This document shows positions 9,230-18,924 of a stretch of 64,000 bases of DNA, in pieces. Made by a program: the position numbers and the translations under genes. The DNA comes from Bacteroidota bacterium (lineage in GTDB: Bacteria; Bacteroidota; Bacteroidia; B-17B0; Aurantibacillaceae): NCBI GenBank assembly GCA_013297775.1, contig JAAFIL010000005.1:62001-126000 (forward strand). The letters run 5' to 3'. The notes below the pieces were generated by a model that saw only the letters and a list, made by a program, of their open reading frames with translations, was not told where the DNA came from and did no database searches. Each line of letters starts with the position of its first letter. Positions within the stretch are counted from its first letter, which is position 1.

Positions 9230-10162
9230 CTATTGCCCTTGTTTTTCTAGCGTTTCTAAAATTTTACGATAACTCTCCGATTTTTCGACCTCGTAAAGCC
9301 CACGGTGTACTTGATAAAGCCCACTTACCGCCGTTTTATTTTTCGGATTAAGCAAATAAGCTTTTTGTAAAAATGGTAAGGATTGTTTAAATAATTTAAC
9401 GGCATTTTCTTGAACCAGTTCGAGTTCTTTTATTTCGGGAACCTCTGTATTTTCGATGAGCGAAATGGCTTGGTTGCAATACAACACGCCTAAGTTTATA
9501 TTGGCCGATAGGTTATTGGGGTCTAACTCTAATGTTTTTAATAAGGCTGATTTGGCGGTTTCTTGAGCTTTAGTGTCTTTACTATTTTTATTAACCTGTT
9601 CGGTAAAGTAACTGCCCACGGCTTTGTAATACTCAATTTGTCGGGCTTTTTCATCGGCTTTGGGGTCGCTTAATTTCCAAAGTGCCAAGTGCTTGCTAAA
9701 CGCAAGTTGACTTTTTTCGGCATTGGCACTATCCACCAAATATAAATTAGCCATGCGGTAATACGCGTTAACATAGTTCACTATTAATTTAGAACCATTT
9801 GCTTTTAAAGCATCGTCGGGGTTAAGGGCTAATCCCTTTAAAATGGATTGAATAGAAGTGTCTCTTAAAACGGATTCTAATTTATAATCCAGCAAGCCTG
9901 TTCCCGATTTAATACGGTCGGTTGTTTTATAAAGTTCATAGTAAATAAAGCCACGTTGTATCCAAGCCATAGGGTCTTTAGCGGTTTCTGGATGCAGCAC
10001 CACGCTGTCTATAACCACACGCGCTAGGTCAAATTGTTTACTTTGGTATAACTCTACCGCCCGGTTATACGACTTAATTTGAGCCATAGCACCCCAGTTG
10101 ATGAGCCAAATGCCAATCCATAAAAGAAAAAATTTATTTAATTTTTTATCCAATTCTATCAA
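9230..10162 (-). CDS. periplasmic TPR protein
   Basis: This 310-residue protein begins with a hydrophobic signal sequence ending 'NWGAMAQ' (about residue 28). Several tetratricopeptide-like helices follow, for example 'YNRAVELYQSKQFDLARVVID', 'TLELDPNNLSANINLGVLY' and 'AYLLNPKNKTAVSGLYQVH'. It probably sits in the periplasm as a scaffold. It lies between the YfiR-like gene (8-bp gap) and the SpoIIE phosphatase gene (no gap), so it may pass information from the periplasmic YfiR-like protein to the phosphatase sensor region. That role is inference from gene order. Confidence 0.75.
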   Translation of the reverse strand: MIELDKKLNKFFLLWIGIWLINWGAMAQIKSYNRAVELYQSKQFDLARVVIDSVVLHPETAKDPMAWIQRGFIYYELYKTTDRIKSGTGLLDYKLESVLRDTSIQSILKGLALNPDDALKANGSKLIVNYVNAYYRMANLYLVDSANAEKSQLAFSKHLALWKLSDPKADEKARQIEYYKAVGSYFTEQVNKNSKDTKAQETAKSALLKTLELDPNNLSANINLGVLYCNQAISLIENTEVPEIKELELVQENAVKLFKQSLPFLQKAYLLNPKNKTAVSGLYQVHRGLYEVEKSESYRKILETLEKQGQ

Positions 10163-10170
10163 ATTTACAA

Positions 10171-10704
10171 TTAATCAACGGGTATAGCTAATGCCTGAAA
10201 GTCTTCGCTAGTCTTTAACCCCAAGCGAATGGCATTACTTTTACTATACTCAAATTTTTGTTTATTATCTACAACCACAAAGTTTATACTAGCACCTTGC
10301 TTGGCGCCTCCAACGCTTTCAGATACTAATAAGCAGCCCTTGCCTTTAAGTTTCGAACTCAAGTCTTTTAATAGCTTGGCGTTTTCGGGCAACAAAAAAA
10401 CCACATTCGACATTATTTGGGCGTTATACGTTTCGGTATTTTTAATTTCGAGCGATTTACTTCCTACTTTCTTCTTACCTGCTAAAATGGCCAGTTCAGC
10501 AATAAGCGCATCGTTTTTACCAACCACTTGAATAACAAACGTTGTAGATTTGGTATTGTCGGGCCATTCAAAGTAACGGGTAAAATTATACAAATAAACC
10601 GCTTTCACTTTGGCGTTAATGTCGTAATTGTTAGGCTGCTGAAAACCAACCGATAGGTAAGTGAACACCAAAACTCCAATCCAATATGCGGCTCGCTTTA
10701 ACAA
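10171..10704 (-). CDS. YfiR family periplasmic protein
   Basis: A 177-residue protein with a signal peptide (about residues 1-22) and the DUF4154/YfiR pattern: 'AVYLYNFTRYFEWPD' at the start of the mature part, 'FVIQVVGKNDALIAEL', 'VFLLPENAKLLKDL', 'GCLLVSES' and 'INFVVVDNKQKFEYS' followed by 'RLGLKTSEDFQALA'. In Pseudomonas YfiR restrains a membrane diguanylate cyclase from the periplasm. Here no cyclase is adjacent; instead the operon continues with a TPR protein and a SpoIIE phosphatase. It is the promoter-proximal gene, divergent from an ECF sigma gene across 122 bp. Confidence 0.82.
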   Translation of the reverse strand: MLKRAAYWIGVLVFTYLSVGFQQPNNYDINAKVKAVYLYNFTRYFEWPDNTKSTTFVIQVVGKNDALIAELAILAGKKKVGSKSLEIKNTETYNAQIMSNVVFLLPENAKLLKDLSSKLKGKGCLLVSESVGGAKQGASINFVVVDNKQKFEYSKSNAIRLGLKTSEDFQALAIPVD

Positions 10705-10826
10705 ATACTATACTTTGAAAGACTTACAAAGTTATATTTTTAAGTGAACATGCCAATTTTTCTTTCGTTTTGATGTATATTAGAGTGGTATTAATTTACC
10801 GATTTTTTCTTCGATGCTAACGGTTC

Positions 10827-11417
10827 ATGCTTTATAATAGTAAATACGCCAATTATTCGGATGCCGAGTTGATACGTGCTTTTTTAGAGAAAGAAGACAC
10901 GAGTTACATTGGCGTGCTGTATGCGCGCTACGGGCATTTGGTTTTGGGTTTGTGTTACAAATACCTTAAAAATAAAGATGAAGCCGAAGATATGACCATG
11001 CACGTGTTTGAAAGCCTCATGCACGATTTAAAAAAACATAGCATTCAGTATTTTAAAAGTTGGCTTTACACTTACAGTAAAAACCATTGTTTAATGAAGT
11101 TAAGAAAAGATCAATCTTTACTCAAAAAGCAATCCGATTTAAAGTATAGCCAGCAAATGGATGTGGAAAACGAAGAAGATTTGCATCTACATGAAGAAAA
11201 GGAAACCATGCTGCATCTTTTAGATAAAGCATTAACCAATTTGAACGAAGAACAACGTTGGTGCGTTACGCTGTTTTATAAAGAAAATAAAAGTTATGTT
11301 GAAATACAGGAAATAACAGGGTATTCGGCTAATGAAGTAAAAAGTTTTCTGCAAAATGGAAAACGAAATTTGAAATTAAAAATGGAGGCCTTGCAAAATG
11401 AGCAAAGAGCAAACTAA
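10827..11417 (+). CDS. ECF-type RNA polymerase sigma factor
   Basis: A 196-residue sigma-70 family protein of ECF size. Region 2 is visible in 'GLCYKYLKNKDEAEDMTMHVFESL' (the D-x-A-E-D core), and region 4 in 'LTNLNEEQRWCVTLFYKENKSYVEI' with the helix-turn-helix 'TGYSANEVKSFLQNGKRNLK'. The following membrane protein starts 20 bp before this gene ends, as expected for a sigma/regulator pair. The ATG at 10827 is used; no clear Bacteroidota -7 box was found in the 122-bp divergent region. Confidence 0.88.
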   Translation: MLYNSKYANYSDAELIRAFLEKEDTSYIGVLYARYGHLVLGLCYKYLKNKDEAEDMTMHVFESLMHDLKKHSIQYFKSWLYTYSKNHCLMKLRKDQSLLKKQSDLKYSQQMDVENEEDLHLHEEKETMLHLLDKALTNLNEEQRWCVTLFYKENKSYVEIQEITGYSANEVKSFLQNGKRNLKLKMEALQNEQRAN

Positions 11418-12591
11418 TAGTGAAAGTTTAGATGATTTATTGAGCCGTTTTAATAACGACTCTGCCAAAAAAGATCTCGATGCGTTTGAACAAGAGGCAT
11501 TAGAGGGCTTTGAGTCGTTGGGCGACTCTACACTTGCTCGCGAGTTTGCAAACCAAGCGCAAGCCCGCCTATTTCGCAAACTCGATCAACGGCAAGCCAA
11601 AAAAAATCGCCGCCAACCACAAACGTATTGGTTGGCAGCGGCGGGGGTTATTCTTATTGCGGCTCTGGGTGTTGTATTCTACAGTCAATTACACGAATCT
11701 ACTCAAACTAAACAGTTAGCGGTTACTAAACCAGAAGCAAAAGAGACATTACCCGATGCCGCACCTTTAGCCGTCGAAAAAGAAACATTACCCGATGAAG
11801 CGCAAGCCGTTAACCCCACTGCCGAAAAACAAGATGCAAAACAAACGGTTGCAAGTAGCCCCAAAACTGATTTACAAGCTAAACCTTTTCAAGCGGAAGT
11901 AGAACGCAATAAACTTAAACCGAACACCACTACGCTTGTGGTTGAACGTAACGAAAAAGCCACTGCATTGCCAAGTACCCCTACTCAACCCGACCTGCTC
12001 GGTACCGCAGACCAAGAAGTTAAACGCGAAGCAAGTGCTATTGATGAATCTTCAACCGTTGAAAAAAATAAAGACCAACGCGAAACGTATAAATTCGATT
12101 CGAGTTTATCTCAACATTCAACGGCAAGTGCTTTGGGGTACACTTCAAAAATAGATGCGAAATCTGAATTGGAAAAGGAAGAAAAAGCCCAAAAGGAATT
12201 TAAAAAATCGGCTTCGGCTACTCGTAAAAAACAAGAGCCTTCTACTAGCACGGTTTCGTCTGCTCCACTAGCGGGCATGGCCGCCAATTATTCCGCTCCA
12301 TCAGAAGCCGCCTATTACGAAGGAGGCAATGCTGCGTTTTATAAAAGTTTACGCACGCGGTTAAATGCTAATGCTAAACTTAACAACTTTAATTCATCAT
12401 TTAAAGCCAACGTTTTTATTAATGAGAAAAACGAACTAACAACGGTTGTTATCTTAAACGAAAACACATGGGATGAAACCCTAAGAACAGCGTTAATTAA
12501 AGAAATTTTACAACTGAACGGTTTTCACTCGGCTGTAGAAAACGGTAAACCTATCAAAAGTAATGTTGAGGTAGAATATAAGCCCAATTAA
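11398..12591 (+). CDS. single-pass membrane protein, probable anti-sigma partner with TonB-like C-terminus
   Basis: This 397-residue protein has a charged cytoplasmic N-terminus (about 75 residues with an acidic helical patch 'DLDAFEQEALEGFESLG'), one membrane helix at residues 77-97, and a long low-complexity periplasmic linker rich in K, E, T, P and A. The C-terminal domain of about 80 residues ('FKANVFINEKNELTTVVILNE', ending VEVEYKPN) has a TonB-C-like layout. It overlaps the ECF sigma gene by 20 bp. By position the N-terminus is the likely sigma-binding part, and the periplasmic part might sense or contact an outer membrane partner. No ZAS zinc motif is visible, so the anti-sigma role is inferred. 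Confidence 0.65.
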   Translation: MSKEQTNSESLDDLLSRFNNDSAKKDLDAFEQEALEGFESLGDSTLAREFANQAQARLFRKLDQRQAKKNRRQPQTYWLAAAGVILIAALGVVFYSQLHESTQTKQLAVTKPEAKETLPDAAPLAVEKETLPDEAQAVNPTAEKQDAKQTVASSPKTDLQAKPFQAEVERNKLKPNTTTLVVERNEKATALPSTPTQPDLLGTADQEVKREASAIDESSTVEKNKDQRETYKFDSSLSQHSTASALGYTSKIDAKSELEKEEKAQKEFKKSASATRKKQEPSTSTVSSAPLAGMAANYSAPSEAAYYEGGNAAFYKSLRTRLNANAKLNNFNSSFKANVFINEKNELTTVVILNENTWDETLRTALIKEILQLNGFHSAVENGKPIKSNVEVEYKPN

Positions 12592-12629
12592 ACCGAGTCT
12601 GCTGCAAGGAATTTTTACTGGGTTTTAAC

Positions 12630-12656
12630 CGTTTTTTAAGATGCGAAAAACGTTTT
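12630..12656 (+). terminator. possible terminator after ECF sigma operon
   Basis: A CGTTTTT ... AAAAACG stem with a short loop, followed by TTTT, lies about 40 bp after the stop of the membrane protein. The stem is short and AT-rich, so the call is weak. Confidence 0.35.
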
Positions 12657-13285
12657 ACTGGCTTGCAGCGATTTTAATCAAAACAGAATTTTATGAAGCC
12701 TTGTATATAAAAGTTTTTTAGCTTGCAGTAATCTCAAACCGTAACTCCAAGAAATCAGAGGCATTAAACCTTAATAGATAGTTGAAATCTATTACAAAAC
12801 AAAATTTGCTGCAGCTTTTGTCTTTCACTACAATCTCAATTGTCTATTTCCATCTAACTTATTTTTAAGTCTTTTACACAGTTAAACGTTTTACCCTAGA
12901 TCACCCGATTTCTTGAAATGACGGTTTATTAGAAATTTTTGGGCGTGTCCCCTATCAAGTTTTACTTAGCTTAGTGTAATAATTACACTATCAGGTTTAA
13001 GGTAACACAGGTTCTACTTTGGGGTCGGGTCATCCGCTTTAGCCCCTTAGGCGCTTTGCTATTTTGCTGCCGCCGCGCTAAGCCTGCCCAAGTCGCTGCG
13101 GGGTCTTCGTGCCTCAGCCGCCTCGCTCTGGCAAAATTAGCAAACGCCTTTCGGGGGCTGTCACTACTGCCCCTCACGCAGTTGGGTTCTTCATAAATTT
13201 AGGTTACATAATATGGGTTTAAGTGTTTTTACAGAATTAGATATTTTATTCTAAAGGACTTCTTTCTTAAAATTACGGTTAAAAT
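12657..13285. repeat. gene-free stretch with long interspersed repeat, copy 2
   Basis: Positions of about 12890-13285 are the second copy of the 2.4-2.85 kb repeat in the same orientation. Shared blocks include 'GACGGTTTATTAGAAAT', 'CTTAGTGTAATAATTACA', 'GCGGGGTCTTCGTGCCTCAG' and the end 'TATTTTATTCTAAAGGACTT'. Position 12730-12775 carries a degenerate inverted copy of the terminal 'TTTCTTGAAATTACGGTTT' element, and 'CCATCTAACTTATTTTTAAG' (about 12850) recurs at 53.46 and 53.88 kb. Short open frames here are by-products of the GC-rich module, not genes. Confidence 0.75.
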
Positions 13286-13339
13286 AAAAACACCTTTCTT
13301 TAAGTTTTATAAGGTTTTCAAAACTTAAAGAAAGGTGTT
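13281..13339 (-). terminator. terminator of BNR-repeat T9SS gene
   Basis: A perfect 20-bp inverted repeat (AACACCTTTCTTTAAGTTTT, loop of 11, then its complement) lies 22 bp beyond the stop codon of the minus-strand gene. On that strand it is followed by a T-rich tail (TTTTTATTTT). This is a strong intrinsic terminator. Confidence 0.85.
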
Positions 13340-13361
13340 AGTTAATCTATTTAATTACCAA

Positions 13362-16300
13362 TTAGTTTTTAATAAACTTAATTGATTTATTGGCTTTGCC
13401 TATGCTGAATGAAATGTCGTAAGCACCATTCGCTAAACCATCTAATCCAATGCGTGCAGGTTCGGTAGAGGCGTTTACCTTCAATTGACCTTTCTTTACC
13501 TCTTGCCCTAAGACGTTTACTATTTTGTAGTTAACAACATCTTCAGGCAACGCAGTAAATTGAACTAACATCGTTTCTTTAACAGGGTTAGGCGCAATTT
13601 GCAAAGAGGAGATGGTGGCAAACGCCTCGTTAATATCTGTTGTAATATCATAGAAGAAGGATTGTGAAGATGACAAACAACCGCTGCCATTATCTAACCA
13701 AACACTGTACCAACCTGTTGCTGTTGCTTGATAGGTTTGTAACGTAGCACCCGCAATAGCACTGCCATTCAAATACCATTGGTATAAAGGTGCTATAACC
13801 GAACTACTTAAAATGTTTCCACTCACTAAAACACTTGGTATAGCTGGTGCTTGCGATACAAATAAAGTAGAAGTACCAATGGTTCTACAAGCTCCTATTG
13901 AGGCTGAATAAGTAAATACAGCCGTGCTGGCACTATTTACCGATACAATGTTTCCACTTGCCCCGTTTGACCAAGCTACTGTTGTTGCATTAGTGGTTAA
14001 GGTTACAATTCCACTTTGATTGCCACACACCGTTGGGTTATTGGCCGCTGCCGTTGGAGGACCGCTAACTGTAATGGTAGTAATGTAAGGTGTACTAGGC
14101 CCATTCGCATTAGAGGCAATTAAAGACGCAGTATAAGTTCCTGCACTGGCATAAGTAACACTTGGGTTTTGCAAGGTAGAAGTTGAAATAGAAGCTCCTT
14201 GAAATGCCCATTGCCAAGACGTAGGATTGTTGGAAGAGCCATCTATTAAAGAAAATGGGGTATTAATACAAGCCGAAGAGAAAAGCCCATTAAAGAAGGC
14301 AAATGGTGTAGCACTTGGGTTACTATACAAATCGGTTTCCCAAACACCGCGCCCATAAGTGGCTGCACGTAATTTGTTGGTCGGGTAATAAATTTTTAAA
14401 TCATCTACTACTACATTCGGAAGCCCCTGAAAGTATGGCATCCAGCTGCTCATGCTGGCTTCGCGGTAATAAACGCCTACATCGGTGCCTACATACATGG
14501 CTTTGGGGCTATTGTTTTTGTAAACAATACAGTTTGTTGGGATGTTAGGTAATCCGGCCGAATAGTTAGTCCAAGTAGCACCAGCATTGGTAGATTGAAA
14601 TACTTTACTGCCTGAGGTGTAGCCCGAAAATGTAATCCAAATATTATTTTCGTTTTGATTATCTATGGCAATGTCTGTAATGGTTAAGTTAGGTAAGCCC
14701 GCCGAAATATTTCCCCAAGTTGTGCCGCCATTAATGGTTTTAAAAATATTAGCACCAGCCGAAGTATATATAATAGTGTTGTTAGATGGGGCAACTGCAA
14801 TTTGATCAATGGTGCCTAAATTACTAGCGCCTAAACCCGTCCACGTTGTACCTTGGTTGGTAGATTTATATACTTTTTGATAGCCACAATAAAAGGTATT
14901 AGCATTTACAGGATCTTGAATAATAGGTGCTACCCAAGCCGCCGAACCAGTTAAGCCAGTAGTAATAGGGCTCCACGAAGCACCGCCATTGGTGGTTCGG
15001 TTAAACGAACCGTTGTATTGTGAGCCTACCATAACGTTGTTATTGTTCCACGATACAAAGCAATCCATACCGTCTCCGCCCATTGTTTCGGACCAAGTTG
15101 GCGTACCGTTATATAAATTGGTGCCATTATCTTGATGACCTGTAATGATGAGGTTAGGTGTAGAGGCCGATTGACCCATGCGGTAAATCTGCGCAATGTT
15201 CATGTTGCCGTTAATAGTTGTCCAAGTGGTATTTGTGTTTGTAGAAACCGAAATACCTCCATCGTGCCCTAAGTAAAGAGTAGAACCATTTACCCACTGT
15301 ACATCGTGTAAATCAGCATGTACATAAGGTTTTCCGCCACCACCAAACCAATGCGTGTTTAATACCCACGTTGCACCACCGTTGGTAGAACGCCACGTGT
15401 TAACGCCACCTGCCACAATATAATCGGCGTTGATGGGTGATGCGCCAATGGCAATGTCGTACCAACCTTGGCCACTAGTTCCACTTCCATTCGTACTCCA
15501 ATCGAAAATATTTGGAGAGGTACTCATTAAACTAAACGATGCGGCGGCATTGGTAGATCGGTATAAACCGCCAAAGCCGTTGTTATTATTGCTACATAAA
15601 ATGTACACGTAATTAGGATTGGCCGGAGTAACCGCTAAACTCAAACGGTTAACGCTTAAAGAACTGGCAATAGTTACCCCCGAAAACGAGGCTCCCCCAT
15701 TGATTGATTTGGCAAGTGAGCCGCCTGTAACCGCATACACAACAGTAGTATCGCCTGGGCGGTATTCCATGTCGCGGTAAAAACCACTTGCAACAGTAGT
15801 CCATGAGGTGCCACCATTTAACGAACGGAAAATACCCGCTGTTGAAGCCACTAACAAACTATTCGGATTTTGTGGATTGATTAACAATCGTCCTATACGG
15901 CGTTGCTGCGATGTAGTCCATGTTAAACCTGTTGTGTTCCAGGTTACACCACCATCCGTACTTTTTAAAACGCCTGTGGCATAGGTATCACTGGCATTAT
16001 GATCACCAGTAGCAATGTAAATATTATTGGTATTAACTGGGTCAATGGCAATGTCGGCAATTCCTAAAGAAGCCAATTGATCGGTAGTGGTGGTCCACAA
16101 TGCTCCGCCATTAGTGGTTTTCCATAAACCGCCAGCGGCAGTACCCACAAAAATAATGGAAGGATTACCTGGCATAAAGCGCACGCATTGTAAACGCCCC
16201 GCATCGCCTCCAACGGGCGAGCCAAAAGGACCTAAGGGAATCCAGTTAGCAGTTGTAGCAGAGGCTGCCGCTAATTGGTTCGACATACTTTTGTTAGCCG

Positions 16301-16583
16301 ATTGCTCAACTAAAAACTCATTAAATTTTTCGAGGGCTAAACTACGCGAACCCAATTTCATATCTCCCGAAGGATAAACACGTTGTTCGGTAAACCATTC
16401 CCAACGTTTAAAAGCTCTGTAGCCTTTCCCTCGCTCGTAAGGTTTATCTTTCCAATAATTATTGAATTCACGTTGTATATCGTAGAAATTTGCATTGGGG
16501 TCTTGCATCATATCTACCCACTTTTGAGAATAGCCATTTAGTAAAGAAATGGTTAAAAATAATAGTACGGTAACCTTTTTCAT
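13362..16583 (-). CDS. large secreted BNR/Asp-box repeat protein with type A T9SS sorting domain
   Basis: A 1073-residue protein. It has a signal peptide (about residues 1-19, ending NGYS) and then about 700 residues with at least nine Asp-box-like motifs of the form [ST]-x-[DN]-x-G-x-x-[WF], such as 'TNGGALW', 'TDGGVTW', 'TNGGATW', 'TNQGTTW' and 'TNAGATW'. These indicate sialidase/VPS10-like beta-propellers. A PKD domain ('TPFSLIDGSSNNPTSWQWAF') and Ig-like segments follow, and the protein ends in a type A sorting domain ('APNPVKETMLVQFTA', 'NVLGQEVKKG', ending KSIKFIKN). Such proteins are exported by T9SS and are often adhesins or hydrolases; no sialidase arginine triad was confirmed, so no enzyme activity is claimed. 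Confidence 0.9.
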   Translation of the reverse strand: MKKVTVLLFLTISLLNGYSQKWVDMMQDPNANFYDIQREFNNYWKDKPYERGKGYRAFKRWEWFTEQRVYPSGDMKLGSRSLALEKFNEFLVEQSANKSMSNQLAAASATTANWIPLGPFGSPVGGDAGRLQCVRFMPGNPSIIFVGTAAGGLWKTTNGGALWTTTTDQLASLGIADIAIDPVNTNNIYIATGDHNASDTYATGVLKSTDGGVTWNTTGLTWTTSQQRRIGRLLINPQNPNSLLVASTAGIFRSLNGGTSWTTVASGFYRDMEYRPGDTTVVYAVTGGSLAKSINGGASFSGVTIASSLSVNRLSLAVTPANPNYVYILCSNNNNGFGGLYRSTNAAASFSLMSTSPNIFDWSTNGSGTSGQGWYDIAIGASPINADYIVAGGVNTWRSTNGGATWVLNTHWFGGGGKPYVHADLHDVQWVNGSTLYLGHDGGISVSTNTNTTWTTINGNMNIAQIYRMGQSASTPNLIITGHQDNGTNLYNGTPTWSETMGGDGMDCFVSWNNNNVMVGSQYNGSFNRTTNGGASWSPITTGLTGSAAWVAPIIQDPVNANTFYCGYQKVYKSTNQGTTWTGLGASNLGTIDQIAVAPSNNTIIYTSAGANIFKTINGGTTWGNISAGLPNLTITDIAIDNQNENNIWITFSGYTSGSKVFQSTNAGATWTNYSAGLPNIPTNCIVYKNNSPKAMYVGTDVGVYYREASMSSWMPYFQGLPNVVVDDLKIYYPTNKLRAATYGRGVWETDLYSNPSATPFAFFNGLFSSACINTPFSLIDGSSNNPTSWQWAFQGASISTSTLQNPSVTYASAGTYTASLIASNANGPSTPYITTITVSGPPTAAANNPTVCGNQSGIVTLTTNATTVAWSNGASGNIVSVNSASTAVFTYSASIGACRTIGTSTLFVSQAPAIPSVLVSGNILSSSVIAPLYQWYLNGSAIAGATLQTYQATATGWYSVWLDNGSGCLSSSQSFFYDITTDINEAFATISSLQIAPNPVKETMLVQFTALPEDVVNYKIVNVLGQEVKKGQLKVNASTEPARIGLDGLANGAYDISFSIGKANKSIKFIKN

Positions 16584-16604
16584 TTTTTAAATTTTAGGAA
16601 TGCT

Positions 16605-16640
16605 AAATATAAACCTAAACTTTTTTAAGTACAAACACAA
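16605..16640 (-). promoter_or_regulatory. possible -33/-7 promoter of BNR-repeat gene
   Basis: On the minus strand a TTTG is followed after about 18 bp by TAGGTTTA, close to the Bacteroidota -33 TTTG / -7 TAnnTTTG pair, some 30 bp upstream of the ATG. The last base of the -7 box deviates. Confidence 0.4.
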
Positions 16641-16773
16641 ACTGTTAAATTGTAAACTAAACGTTAGAAATTAGACCAATCCCAATAAACACCTGTTTGT
16701 TTATATGTATTTTTAACCTAATGAATTAATGGGAGTATAAATAAATAGATTTAATATATAATTTAAAAACTAT

Positions 16774-18129
16774 ATGGGGAAAAAGATAGCGAAAGCACGT
16801 ATCGCAACGCCTAAAAAAATTTTTGTTTTAGATACCTCTGTTATCATTTACGATCACACGGCCATTAAAAATTTTCAAGAACACGATGTGGTCATTCCAA
16901 TTACCGTTTTAGAGGAATTGGATAATTTCAAAAAAGGAAATGATACTAAAAACTTTGCTGCCCGTGAGTTTTCGCGCTACATAGATGGGTTGAGTGGAAA
17001 AAATACGCTTCAAGATTGGGCACCCATTAATGGCCCTACACGGGGCAAATTTAAAATTGAAATGCACACCTCAAGCAAAGTAAATGCTGAGAAAATTTTT
17101 GACGATAAAAAAGCCGATCATCGTATTTTAAACACGGCGTTGTTTGTGTCAGAAACATATCCCGACCGCAAGGTAGTGCTTGTTACAAAAGATATTAATT
17201 TACGAATCAAAGCCAAATCGTTAAACCTCATTGCCGAAGATTACGAAACGGGAAAAATTAAAACCGTAGATGAACTTTATACGGGCATGAGCGAAGTAGA
17301 AAAAGTACCTCACGAAAAGATAACTACCATTTATAACACGGGAGCTTGTGTTTCAAAAGAGATTCTAAAAAAGGGCGATTTGCTAAGTAACCATTATTAT
17401 ATTTTAAAAAATGGTTCGGCTAGTGTATTAGCGCGTTACAACAAAGAGAACGAAAGTCTTCAACGGGTTATTAAATCGGCTGCGTTTGGGGTTATTCCAA
17501 AAAATGCCGAGCAAGCGTTTGCCCTCGATGCCATTATGAACCCCGATATTAAATTGGTAACCATACAAGGTGTGGCAGGTACTGGTAAAACATTATTATC
17601 GTTAGCAGGGGCATTAGAGCAACGCCGCAATTACCATCAAATTTATTTAGCACGCCCAGTTGTGCCATTGAGTAATAAAGACATTGGTTATTTACCTGGC
17701 GATGTTAACAGTAAATTAAATCCTTACATGGAGCCTTTGTGGGATAACCTTAAATACATTCGTAGTTTGTTTAGCGAAAAAGATAAGGAACACAAACAAC
17801 TTAACGAAATGGTAGAAGCACAAAAGTTGGTGGTTTGTCCCTTAGCCTATATTCGTGGGCGCAGTTTAAGTAATGTATTCTTTATTGTAGATGAGGCTCA
17901 AAACCTCACGCCACACGAGGTAAAAACAATTATTACCCGCGCTGGCGAAAACACAAAGATTATATTTACTGGCGATATTTATCAAATAGATACCCCGTAC
18001 TTAGACTCGCAAAGTAATGGCTTAAGTTATTTAATTGATAAGGTAAAAGGTCAACCTTTGTATGCACACATTACCTTGCAAAAAGGCGAGCGCAGCGAGT
18101 TGGCTAATTTAGCCAATGAGTTATTGTAA
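16774..18129 (+). CDS. PIN domain-PhoH family ATPase
   Basis: A 451-residue fusion of an N-terminal PIN-type nuclease domain and a C-terminal PhoH ATPase domain. The PIN part shows '[11 protein letters not shown]' (acidic D20) and '[11 protein letters not shown]', '[10 protein letters not shown]' and 'VTKDINLR', the expected acidic cluster for metal-dependent RNA cleavage. The PhoH part has Walker A GVAGTGKT (residues 266-273) and Walker B-like '[18 protein letters not shown]', with 'TGDIYQID' downstream. These PIN-PhoH proteins unwind and cleave RNA in related bacteria. The gene is convergent with pdxJ, and the two coding ends overlap by 9 bp, so both share the same 3' boundary. Confidence 0.92.
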   Translation: MGKKIAKARIATPKKIFVLDTSVIIYDHTAIKNFQEHDVVIPITVLEELDNFKKGNDTKNFAAREFSRYIDGLSGKNTLQDWAPINGPTRGKFKIEMHTSSKVNAEKIFDDKKADHRILNTALFVSETYPDRKVVLVTKDINLRIKAKSLNLIAEDYETGKIKTVDELYTGMSEVEKVPHEKITTIYNTGACVSKEILKKGDLLSNHYYILKNGSASVLARYNKENESLQRVIKSAAFGVIPKNAEQAFALDAIMNPDIKLVTIQGVAGTGKTLLSLAGALEQRRNYHQIYLARPVVPLSNKDIGYLPGDVNSKLNPYMEPLWDNLKYIRSLFSEKDKEHKQLNEMVEAQKLVVCPLAYIRGRSLSNVFFIVDEAQNLTPHEVKTIITRAGENTKIIFTGDIYQIDTPYLDSQSNGLSYLIDKVKGQPLYAHITLQKGERSELANLANELL

Positions 18130-18837
18130 TTGCCGCAAATACAGTTGAACAGTATTTTCTAAACCTAAGTAAAGAGCATCGCTAATAAGGGCGTGACCAA
18201 TGCTAATTTCGAGTAAATGCGGTATGTTTTTATAAAAGAAACTCAAATTTTCTAAACTTAAATCGTGTCCGGCATTGAGTCCAATACCCAGTTCGGCGGC
18301 ACGTTGGGCGGCTTCTACAAACGGTGCAATGGCCAATTGTGGATGAGTTGCAAACTGGTGGGCATACGACTCGGTGTAGAGTTCAACCCGATCGGTTCCA
18401 GTTGCTTTTGCACCCTCTACCATTTTTAAATTAGCATCAATAAAAATAGAGGTGCGTATGCCTTTGCTTTTAAATAAGGCAATGGTATCTTTTAAATACT
18501 CGGCGTTGGCAACAGTATCCCATCCATGGTTGCTGGTCAGTTGTCCCTCTGCATCGGGCACTAAGGTTACCTGTGCGGGCAACACTTCTAACACCAACTC
18601 TACAAATTTTTTTTCTTTCGGATTTCCTTCGATGTTAAACTCGGTGCTTAACAAGGGTTTTAAATCGCGTACATCGGCGTAACGGATGTGTCGCTCATCG
18701 GGACGTGGGTGAACCGTTATCCCTTGTGCGCCAAAGCGTTCCAAGTCTAGTGCCGCTTTAACAACATTTGGATTATTTCCACCTCTAGCGTTTCGAAGCG
18801 TGGCAATTTTATTAATATTTACACTTAATTTCGTCAT
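18121..18837 (-). CDS. pdxJ: pyridoxine 5'-phosphate synthase
   Basis: A 238-residue TIM-barrel protein with the PdxJ landmarks: '[17 protein letters not shown]' at the N-terminus, '[13 protein letters not shown]' (phosphate and substrate-binding histidine and arginines), '[18 protein letters not shown]', 'VELYTESYA', '[13 protein letters not shown]' and '[15 protein letters not shown]' at the C-terminus. It condenses 1-deoxyxylulose 5-phosphate with 3-amino-2-oxopropyl phosphate to make pyridoxine 5'-phosphate, the last step of the DXP-dependent vitamin B6 pathway. It is divergent from the CBS-ACT gene, an arrangement common in Bacteroidota. Length matches the family exactly. Confidence 0.96.
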   Translation of the reverse strand: MTKLSVNINKIATLRNARGGNNPNVVKAALDLERFGAQGITVHPRPDERHIRYADVRDLKPLLSTEFNIEGNPKEKKFVELVLEVLPAQVTLVPDAEGQLTSNHGWDTVANAEYLKDTIALFKSKGIRTSIFIDANLKMVEGAKATGTDRVELYTESYAHQFATHPQLAIAPFVEAAQRAAELGIGLNAGHDLSLENLSFFYKNIPHLLEISIGHALISDALYLGLENTVQLYLRQLQ

Positions 18838-18906
18838 TTTTGAATAAGGAACAGTTATACTAAATTATATGAATACACGTTATAAAGGTAAAGCTAAATA
18901 TTTTAC

Positions 18907-18914
18907 TAAATTTG
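18907..18914 (+). promoter_or_regulatory. TAnnTTTG -7 box for CBS gene
   Basis: TAAATTTG matches the consensus perfectly and ends 10 bp before the ATG of the CBS-domain gene, implying a leader of only a few nucleotides. Confidence 0.5.
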
Positions 18915-18924
18915 CGCAAATACG

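Noticed and set aside
12983-13177. 64-codon frame rich in R, A and P
   Set aside because: Lies entirely within the GC-rich repeat module; a similar frame arises at 53.6 kb and 38.8 kb from the same repeat, with no promoter and no conserved start.
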